From: a virus
Reading direction: 5' to 3' (one strand)
IMG/VR virus record: IMGVR_UViG_3300020141_001026
Span: 1 to 30,280 of that record
Length of the DNA stretch: 30,280 nt
How positions within the stretch are numbered: position 1 is the stretch's first letter; every line of letters starts with the position of its first letter. Positions 24,666 to 30,280 of this stretch are shown here, in pieces. The position numbers and the translations under genes were made by a program. Under the pieces are notes generated by a model that searched no databases, was not told where the DNA came from, and saw only the letters and a list, made by a program, of their open reading frames with translations.

Positions 24666-26165
24666 ATGGCAACAGTAATTCAGATTAAGCGATCTTCAGG
24701 TTCCGCCGCACCAACAACTAGCGCATTGGTTGAAGGTGAATTGGCTTATAGTGAAGATAGAAGTAATTCAGGTGCAGGCGCAGTATTGTATATTGAATCA
24801 ATTGGTAGCGATGGAACAACACAAGTCATTGATAAAATTGGTGGTAAGTATTACACCAATACCGTTGATGAGCTGTTAACACCGGCGGCAGCAGGAACAG
24901 CAGGTGCCCTTGAACTGTTTGAAGCTACTGCAAATGGAACTAATAAAATTTTATTAACTGCTCCTGCAACATTGGCAGCAGATGTAACATACACACTACC
25001 TGCAACACCCACGAACAATTACTTTTTGCAAACAAACGCAACAGGTACGTTGAGTTGGCAACAAGTTGTTAGTAGCTTAACTATCAGTGACAACCAAGGA
25101 ACACCAAACACTGACACGTTGAATACAGGGGAAACATTAACATTTGCTGGTACAGCAAATCAAATTAGTACCACCGTTTCAAATAATAATGTTGCCTTTG
25201 CATTAACCAATGATGTCACGTTGGTGGGCGACTTGACAGTTGGTGGCAACGACATCAAAGCATCTGATGGTGTCACTGCGTTAACATTGACAGCAGCCTC
25301 AGGCAATGTCACAGTGGCAGGTGATTTGAAAGTTGGGGGCAATGATATTCTAGCATCTGATGGTGTCACAGCGTTAACATTGCTTGCATCATCAGGTGAT
25401 GTCACGGTGGCAGGTGATTTGAAAGTTAATGGCAATGATATTAAATCATCATCGGCAACGGCGATCACGTTGTCAGGCACCAATGTCACGGTGGCTGGTG
25501 ACTTGACAGTGGGCGGCAATGATATTCTGGCATCTGATGGTGCCACCGCATTAACATTGACAGCATCAACAGGTGATGTCACAGTGGCAGGTGATTTGAA
25601 AATCATGGGTAATGATATTAAATCATCATCCGGATCAACTGCCATCACGTTGTCTGGTACCAGTGTCACGGTGGCGGGTGACCTAACGGTTAACGGCTCA
25701 ACAACTGTTATCAATTCAACAACGGTTACCATTGATGACTCGTTGTTGAAATTGGCGGATGGCAACGTTGGCAATAGCATTGACACAGGTGTGTATGCTG
25801 AATATGTGGAATCATCAACAGCTAAGTATGCAGGTTTCTTCCGCGATGCGTCTGATAACAACATCTTTAAGTTTTTCAAGAGCGCAGAAACAGAACCCAG
25901 CACAACCGTTAACACCGCAGGAACAGGATACGCAGTTGGTACCATTCTTGCCAACTTAACAGGCGGCACCGTTTCATCTCTGGCATCAGCTATCGGTGTT
26001 GCAGATGGCGGTACTGGCGCAGCAACATTCACTTCAAACGGAGTGTTGTATGGCAATGGCACAGGTGCCATTCAAGCAACAGCCGCCGGTACTGACACGT
26101 ACATTTTAAAATCAAACGCAGGTGTACCTGTTTGGTCAAATGTCATTGACGGTGGCACATACTAA
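24666..26165 (+). CDS. Repeat-rich tail fibre
   Basis: 499 residues. The N-terminal IQIKRSSGSAAPTTSALVEGELAYSED is a widespread phage adhesin start. A second block (LFEATANGTNKILLTAPATLA through NYFLQTNATGTLSWQQV) is common in shafts. Residues 184-367 contain six tandem units of about 28-34 residues built on VTVAGDLxVxGNDI. The last unit (GDLTVNGSTTVINSTTVTIDD) is close to a module in the S74 fibre, so the two fibres share parts. The end has GVADGGTGAATFTSNGVLYGN and finishes IDGGTY. There is no S74 or other visible chaperone domain, so folding may need a separate helper; a 57-residue coiled-coil gene follows 17 bases downstream. It is likely a trimeric receptor-contacting or shaft protein. 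Confidence 0.87.
   Translation: MATVIQIKRSSGSAAPTTSALVEGELAYSEDRSNSGAGAVLYIESIGSDGTTQVIDKIGGKYYTNTVDELLTPAAAGTAGALELFEATANGTNKILLTAPATLAADVTYTLPATPTNNYFLQTNATGTLSWQQVVSSLTISDNQGTPNTDTLNTGETLTFAGTANQISTTVSNNNVAFALTNDVTLVGDLTVGGNDIKASDGVTALTLTAASGNVTVAGDLKVGGNDILASDGVTALTLLASSGDVTVAGDLKVNGNDIKSSSATAITLSGTNVTVAGDLTVGGNDILASDGATALTLTASTGDVTVAGDLKIMGNDIKSSSGSTAITLSGTSVTVAGDLTVNGSTTVINSTTVTIDDSLLKLADGNVGNSIDTGVYAEYVESSTAKYAGFFRDASDNNIFKFFKSAETEPSTTVNTAGTGYAVGTILANLTGGTVSSLASAIGVADGGTGAATFTSNGVLYGNGTGAIQATAAGTDTYILKSNAGVPVWSNVIDGGTY
25215..25766 (+). repeat. Six tandem coding repeats in the fibre shaft
   Basis: Each unit begins VTVAGDL (the first VTLVGDL) and continues VGGNDI, then ASDGVTALTL or SSSxTAITL. 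Long units (about 31 residues) and short units (about 28-29) alternate after the first two, suggesting duplication of a two-unit block. DNA of adjacent units is also similar, so recent expansion or recombination is likely. The pattern suits a beta-helical trimer shaft. Confidence 0.88.
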
Positions 26166-26182
26166 CAACACATGGACACAAT

Positions 26183-26356
26183 ATGGATCAAACAAAATTT
26201 GTGAATGCCTATATACAGAAACTCAGTGATACAGCAAAAAATTTAATGTTGGAGAAAATTGTGTTTGAAACACAAATCACTCTGATGACAGAAGAAATTT
26301 CTGAACTGAAGAAACACATTGCGGAGTTGGAAGAAAAATTGACATTTCAAAACTAA
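26183..26356 (+). CDS. Short coiled-coil protein after the repeat fibre
   Basis: 57 residues starting MDQTKFVNAYIQKLSD and ending in a strong coiled coil (ISELKKHIAELEEKL). An ATG 11 bases upstream in another frame stops after 10 codons and is rejected. The ribosome site is weak, so it may depend on ribosomes from the fibre gene, whose stop is 17 bases before. Its stop codon lies in the left arm of the terminator. Size, coil and position recall fibre-assembly helpers such as T4 gp57A and parallel the 63-residue coiled-coil gene beside the S74 fibre; no sequence identity to gp57A is claimed. Confidence 0.65.
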   Translation: MDQTKFVNAYIQKLSDTAKNLMLEKIVFETQITLMTEEISELKKHIAELEEKLTFQN

Positions 26357-26378
26357 AAAGGGCCTTCGGGCCCTTTTT
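26355..26378. terminator. Two-way intrinsic terminator between convergent operons
   Basis: A perfect 10-bp inverted repeat (AAAAAGGGCC and its complement) with a TTCG tetraloop at 26365-26368. Because the arms begin with five A and end with five T, it can act on both strands. The arms overlap the stop codons of the coiled-coil gene (plus) and the FkbM gene (minus). Confidence 0.95.
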
Positions 26379-27096
26379 ATTTAACTGCCGCAATTAACTG
26401 GGGACAACTTTTGTGTACTGCAATATAATCAGGTCCCTTGAAATCTTCATCCCATAATTGATAATTTTTAAATTGCACACCCTGAGGAGTAAGTTTACCT
26501 ATCTCAAATCCTAATGGGGTCAACAATTCATAAAAATCCACAAGAAGTTTTTTAGTTAAAATGCTAATGTATCCATATTCAAATTGAATGATTTTTATTT
26601 GTTCTTGTTGCAACATGGAGTGAAACCCTTCAAGAACTCGATATTCATGTCCCTCAGTATCTATTTTCAAAAAATCAATCTGTGAGATGTTGTGCATTTG
26701 ACAATATGTGTCACCGGGCACCCCTAGGCCTGTTAGATAAAAACTATTGTCATGCGCCAGGTTCAACACACTGGTTGACACCCGATCATTATCTGCCACC
26801 ACTTTCAGATCCACCGTGGCGAGTTTATCAGAAAGCCCAAAACTGTTGGGAAACATGTTGGCATCTAACATGTTGTTGGAAATCAATTTACTGAACGTTT
26901 GGGGCACAATCTCAAATAAATGAATGTCGCTGACAGGATGATACCTACGAGTCATTCTGCTCCATTCACCTATATTACACCCAACATCAAAAATGGTGCG
27001 CATGTTGTGTTGCCGCAATTTTTCATGGAGCTGTGTTTCACCATGAATGGCAAATTCATGTTCAGCATACGATTGATTGTATTCAGGAAATGTCAT
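26377..27096 (-). CDS. FkbM-family SAM-dependent methyltransferase
   Basis: 239 residues. The class I methyltransferase motif I is FDVGCNIG (residues 36-43), followed by an acidic strand end (IHLFEIVP, 58-65) for SAM ribose binding. The FkbM signature FLKIDTEGHEYRVLEG spans residues 142-157, and IIQFEYG follows. Members methylate sugars or other hydroxyls in surface glycans and natural products. The start overlaps the stop of the triple glycosyltransferase by four bases (ATGA), so both are made together and the methyl group probably caps the glycan made by that enzyme. No membrane segment is visible. It ends in the shared terminator. Confidence 0.88.
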   Translation of the reverse strand: MTFPEYNQSYAEHEFAIHGETQLHEKLRQHNMRTIFDVGCNIGEWSRMTRRYHPVSDIHLFEIVPQTFSKLISNNMLDANMFPNSFGLSDKLATVDLKVVADNDRVSTSVLNLAHDNSFYLTGLGVPGDTYCQMHNISQIDFLKIDTEGHEYRVLEGFHSMLQQEQIKIIQFEYGYISILTKKLLVDFYELLTPLGFEIGKLTPQGVQFKNYQLWDEDFKGPDYIAVHKSCPQLIAAVK

Positions 27097-29717
27097 ACTG
27101 TGGGCCGGTAAATTGTTGACCCAATATGATTACACACCACCGTTGAATCCACGTGAATTTTCACACCTTGGTCTTTGGCTTTTTTACAAAAGTAGATATC
27201 TTCCGAGATGGTGCCGGCATGGTCCACGGCTGAGGTGTATACAAATTGGGGATATTGAATTTTCTTGATTACGTCAGATTTTATCAACACACAACCAAAT
27301 CCACAGGCATCAATTTCATGCAGCCCATATGGGGTGATGTCCTGCATGGATACATTGCTCACACCACCGTGTGAATTGTGTTTATAAATTTCTAGAATTT
27401 CTGTGTTGGGTTTTCGTTGAATATACACACCCGACACCATATCAACATTGTGATTGAAAAATTTTGTTAATGTGTTTGCAGGAAGCACGATATCACTGTC
27501 AACTGAAAACAGATAATCAAAATTCACTGCCCAGTGAGCAATCAAGTTGCGTATCTGATCAATTTGATACCCGAAAAAATACTGAAATGATACATCAACA
27601 TTCGGCGGGATATCAAGATCATAAATGCTTTTAAATGTCTCGGGTTCAATGTATTTTGCAGTAGGAATAGCAATTAATACCGTTTTCTTTTTCATAGTCA
27701 ATACCTTGTTTGCTGTGGCGGATTGTTCATCACCATGAACTTTATAATCATTCAACGGATTTTTATCATTGTACTGGTACACAATTTTCTGCAAGGCATG
27801 CACTTTATCAGGATTTGCTTGTTCAATCACATTGTAGAAAATGGATGTGTCTCCTCCTGCGCGATACCATGCACCTGTGTCATCTTGAAATGCTGAATCA
27901 GACACGGTGGTCATCAAGTGTTGCCGAAATGTTCTGAGATGTGTGTACGGCATGTTCCACGGAAACACATGTTCTCGGTATGCCTTACGGCGTTTTACAT
28001 CATTGGGATAGGGTTGGGCAATTAATGGAATATCATCAATTTGTGACCAACATGATCCATACGTGAATTCAGTTGATCCATCATATAGATTGTTGTAATA
28101 ATGAAAAATTGTGTTGTCGGGCATTAGACAATCATCACCGTCCAACATCATCACAATGTCATGCTCTGTGCAATGTTCACGAATGGCGGTGATTTGATTG
28201 CACACGGCGCCCATGTTCTCCGTGTTCTTCATCAACAGAAATTTTTGTTGTAGATGTTCTGGCAATGCAGCAATAACATCGTGCGCCACTTGATAACTGT
28301 TGTCTGTGGAACAATCATCAATTAAAATGTGTTGATAATTTTCATACTCTTGTGTGGCAACAGATGCAATGCAATCGGTCACATACTGTTCAGCATTAAA
28401 GAACGGTGAGATTATTTTTATGTGTTGCTGAGGATATGTGGGTGAAATGCTCCATTCTTCCATGTTGCTATATCGGCGATGAAACACTTCATGCAGTTTT
28501 TCATTCAATTTCATCACGGCACGATATTCATTCACAGGCAGAAATTTGTGCAGCTTCTTGAAGAAATGTTGTTTCCATTGTAATGCAACACCATCCCATC
28601 CTGCCACATCATGCACAATGTTGCAATAATGCATTTTCTGATAATGCAAATAGGTGTTGTGATGCGCCTGTAGCACAACGTCCACAAATTTCTTGCATTG
28701 TTGTTGCAAACTGATATCAGGAAACAACCCATTGGGTTCAATCGCGTAATCAATTTTATAACATGCTAAATCAATTGCTGTTTCTTCCAATGCACCAAAT
28801 CTATTGGTGATGATGGGTGTGTTGTATAACAACGATTCTAAACTGGAAATGCCAAATGTTTCTGGAAAGGCACATGGAAAAATCATGAAGGATGCATGCG
28901 CCAGATGTTCGGCAATATTCTTCTGAGGAATGATGCCCGTGAACTCCACATCCAATTGTGTTAAATCATTCCGCTGTGACAATTCACGCACAGTATTCTC
29001 TTGCGCGTCAGGTTCAGCATCATCACGAAATCGGTAATACCCCCCAATGATTTTCAACTTGGCAGCGGGAATATGTTTTTTCACTTCAGGCCAAATATGA
29101 TTCACTAATGGAATCATGCCCTTGGTGGCAGATGCATTGTAAATGAAAAGATTTGGATCTTTTTTACTGATATCAATTTCGTGTATATGCTTCTTTGCAC
29201 CATTTCTGGTGATGAACGTTTTGTTTTTCAACACTTCAAAATTACGCCGCTTGCCGTGATTGGCGTTCAACACATACGATGTGTGAAAATCTGACAATGT
29301 GAAAATTTCATCAACATGCCCGTGAACAAGCAAATCTTCAACAAATTCATCTCCCTGACAAAACGTATCATGCAGCCATAACACCTTTAATTTAGCACTG
29401 GTTTTCAAAGAAGAAAATTTCGTGTTTTCAGGCAGATAGGGAACAACTGTGCGTGACACAATCATGATGTCACATGCCGCATCTTCAGGAAAACTTGCCA
29501 GGTCAACATATTCAACCCCGTCATACACGCCGGGAGCTGATCGACTGTCACGGCAGTTGTTGTAGACTGTGACAGCGAACCCGTGATTGTTCAATTCAGC
29601 TGCCATGTAAATCACAGCAGATTCTGAACCTCCCAACCCGTATTTTTCAATGGTGGTGGCGTCATATGTTAATCCAATAACATCAACAATAGCAATTTTC
29701 AGTTTTTCCATACCCAT
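27093..29717 (-). CDS. Three-domain glycosyltransferase fusion (GT4, GT2, GT-A)
   Basis: 874 residues. Domain 1 (about 1-390) is GT-B, family 4-like: GLGGSESAV near residue 27, a NASATKGM segment near 194, and an EX7E motif in PETFGISSLES (about 284-294). Domain 2 (about 430-670) is a GT2 enzyme with IKIISPFFNAEQYV, IDDCSTDNS, and MLDGDDCL (about 521-528) carrying the acidic donor motif. Domain 3 (about 676-874) is a second GT-A domain with SVDSDIVLP (about 737), CGFGCVLIK and SEDIYF, resembling the 22200-22895 enzyme. The protein could add two or three sugars in sequence. A second ATG at 29711 is better spaced from AGGGTGA and may be the true start. It leads the operon with FkbM. Confidence 0.88.
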   Translation of the reverse strand: MGMEKLKIAIVDVIGLTYDATTIEKYGLGGSESAVIYMAAELNNHGFAVTVYNNCRDSRSAPGVYDGVEYVDLASFPEDAACDIMIVSRTVVPYLPENTKFSSLKTSAKLKVLWLHDTFCQGDEFVEDLLVHGHVDEIFTLSDFHTSYVLNANHGKRRNFEVLKNKTFITRNGAKKHIHEIDISKKDPNLFIYNASATKGMIPLVNHIWPEVKKHIPAAKLKIIGGYYRFRDDAEPDAQENTVRELSQRNDLTQLDVEFTGIIPQKNIAEHLAHASFMIFPCAFPETFGISSLESLLYNTPIITNRFGALEETAIDLACYKIDYAIEPNGLFPDISLQQQCKKFVDVVLQAHHNTYLHYQKMHYCNIVHDVAGWDGVALQWKQHFFKKLHKFLPVNEYRAVMKLNEKLHEVFHRRYSNMEEWSISPTYPQQHIKIISPFFNAEQYVTDCIASVATQEYENYQHILIDDCSTDNSYQVAHDVIAALPEHLQQKFLLMKNTENMGAVCNQITAIREHCTEHDIVMMLDGDDCLMPDNTIFHYYNNLYDGSTEFTYGSCWSQIDDIPLIAQPYPNDVKRRKAYREHVFPWNMPYTHLRTFRQHLMTTVSDSAFQDDTGAWYRAGGDTSIFYNVIEQANPDKVHALQKIVYQYNDKNPLNDYKVHGDEQSATANKVLTMKKKTVLIAIPTAKYIEPETFKSIYDLDIPPNVDVSFQYFFGYQIDQIRNLIAHWAVNFDYLFSVDSDIVLPANTLTKFFNHNVDMVSGVYIQRKPNTEILEIYKHNSHGGVSNVSMQDITPYGLHEIDACGFGCVLIKSDVIKKIQYPQFVYTSAVDHAGTISEDIYFCKKAKDQGVKIHVDSTVVCNHIGSTIYRPTV

Positions 29718-29731
29718 TCACCCTGCCAAGT

Positions 29732-29739
29732 TATAAATA
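29732..29739 (+). promoter_or_regulatory. T4-type late promoter for the collagen-like fibre
   Basis: Perfect TATAAATA, 72 bases before the start codon at 29804. The predicted transcription start (about 29746) is at the left end of an 18-bp palindrome, so the message would begin with it. Confidence 0.65.
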
Positions 29740-29744
29740 TACTT

Positions 29745-29762
29745 ATGTAATATATATTACAT
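29745..29762. promoter_or_regulatory. Perfect 18-bp palindrome between divergent promoters
   Basis: ATGTAATATATATTACAT reads the same on both strands. It covers the -10 box of the minus-strand sigma70-type promoter and the expected start point of the + strand late promoter. It could be a dimer-binding operator, or a weak hairpin at the 5' end of the late message. Confidence 0.55.
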
Positions 29763-29777
29763 GACATACTATGTCAA
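29749..29777 (-). promoter_or_regulatory. Sigma70-type promoter for the triple glycosyltransferase operon
   Basis: On the minus strand: -35 TTGACA (29777-29772), a 17-base spacer, and -10 TATATT (29754-29749). This is the same pair of hexamers with the same spacing as the promoter at 21688. Transcription from about 29742 gives a 25-base leader to the ATG at 29717. Confidence 0.75.
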
Positions 29778-29803
29778 CCGCTACATAGCGTTTGAGGAGC
29801 CAT

Positions 29804-30280
29804 ATGGCTAATATAATCAAGACAAAACGTTCCGCAGTTCCTGGAAAAATTCCACTGACTGTTGATTTGGATCTAGGCGAATTTGCCATCAACACCCATG
29901 ATGGTAAAATCTTCATTAAAAAAGATGTATCTGGCACAGAAACCATTGTTGAAATTGGTGCTAGTGCTGTTGGATACACAGGATCCAAAGGTGACACTGG
30001 GTTCACAGGATCCAAAGGTGATCTAGGCTACACAGGAAGTCAAGGTGTTGGCTTCACAGGATCACAAGGAAATACTGGTTATATTGGTTCAAAAGGTGAT
30101 GTGGGATTCACCGGCTCCACAGGCGCAATAGGCTACACAGGCAGTCAAGGTGATGTAGGTTTCACTGGATCCAAGGGTGATGTTGGATACACGGGTTCAC
30201 TGGGATACACTGGATCACAAGGAAATATTGGTTTCACTGGAAGTCAGGGCGCCACCGGCTTTGTGGGATCCAAGGGTGAT
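29804..30280 (+). CDS. Collagen-like tail fibre (3' end outside window)
   Basis: 159 codons are visible; the gene runs off the right edge. The N-terminus (IIKTKRSAVPGKIP, then LDLGEFAINTHDGKIFIKKD) is the fibre start shared in pattern with the 24666 fibre. From about residue 56 the sequence is Gly-X-Y, built of nine-residue blocks such as GYTGSKGDT and GFTGSQGNT, with one short interruption (SQGVGFTG). Such collagen-like stretches form trimeric rods in phage fibres. A GAGGAG ribosome site lies just before the ATG, and a perfect late promoter is 72 bases upstream. The C-terminal receptor-binding part is not in the window. Aromatic Tyr/Phe at X positions with Thr at Y is regular throughout. Confidence 0.9.
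   Translation, partial: MANIIKTKRSAVPGKIPLTVDLDLGEFAINTHDGKIFIKKDVSGTETIVEIGASAVGYTGSKGDTGFTGSKGDLGYTGSQGVGFTGSQGNTGYIGSKGDVGFTGSTGAIGYTGSQGDVGFTGSKGDVGYTGSLGYTGSQGNIGFTGSQGATGFVGSKGD
29969..30280 (+). repeat. Gly-X-Y (collagen-like) repeats, nine-residue period
   Basis: About 104 codons of Gly-X-Y with a near 27-base DNA period (GGNTTCACAGGATCC-like blocks). Repeated DNA of this type changes length easily by recombination. The array continues past the window edge. Confidence 0.92.

Noticed and set aside
25160-26071. A 303-codon open frame antisense to the repeat fibre
   Set aside because: It mirrors the Thr/Ser/Val repeats of the fibre gene and has Pro/Val/Ala-rich sequence without domain pattern; the sense gene has clear fibre motifs.
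20294-26165. Tandem repeats considered as a CRISPR array or DNA-level regulatory repeat
   Set aside because: Repeats keep the reading frame, vary mostly at silent positions, and encode fibre-shaft units with no spacers.

Overview
The window is part of the genome of a T4-like contractile-tailed phage (myovirus). Nearly every long gene matches a T4-type baseplate, tail-tube or head-completion protein, or a tail-fibre module. The genes are tightly packed, often with 1- or 4-base overlaps. The octamer TATAAATA, the T4 late-promoter core, occurs six times on the + strand; each copy lies just upstream of a start codon. The DNA is AT-rich. The fibre modules (IQIKRS-type N-termini, DGGTY ends, DUF4815, the gp8 and gp53 variants) resemble those of T4-like phages of marine and freshwater bacteria. 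The host cannot be named from this sequence. I see no tRNA, rRNA, CRISPR array or insertion sequence, and no gene-free stretch longer than about 90 bases.

Layout. (1) 1-2401, minus strand: gp4 head-completion nuclease, a conserved protein of unknown function, a gp54-like tube initiator, and the start of gp26. (2) 2440-20100, plus strand: baseplate genes in the order gp48, gp53, gp27-like, gp5, gp25, gp6, a gp7-position protein, a small virion protein, gp8, and a giant DUF4815 structural protein. The two blocks diverge from a 38-base gap. (3) 20100-21683, plus: a small coiled-coil protein, a tail fibre with a self-cleaving S74 chaperone, and a small Gly/Ala-rich protein. (4) 21745-23995, plus: a helical protein, a GT-A glycosyltransferase and a glycosyltransferase-like protein, behind a sigma70-type promoter. 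(5) 24049-26356, plus: an Ig-like virion protein, a short DGGTY protein, a repeat-rich fibre and a 57-residue coiled-coil protein, ending at a strong two-way terminator. (6) 26377-29717, minus: an FkbM methyltransferase and a three-domain glycosyltransferase, behind a second sigma70-type promoter. (7) 29804 to the end, plus: a collagen-like fibre, cut by the window edge.

How they work together. gp54 and gp48 start the tail tube on the baseplate. gp53, gp25, gp6, gp8 and the gp7-position protein form the wedges. The gp27-like hub and gp5 form the central spike, which here carries two different wall-degrading domains. The fibre genes supply adhesins. The carbohydrate-enzyme genes sit between the fibre genes but have host-type promoters. 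They may modify host surface glycans early, or glycosylate the phage's own fibres; the sequence does not decide between these.

The points most worth following are the gp5 architecture (CHAP plus GH19 after the beta-helix), the triple glycosyltransferase fusion and its control region with an 18-bp palindrome, the two-class promoter arrangement, and structural proteins (gp8, gp54, the gp7-position protein) carrying inserted or appended modules.
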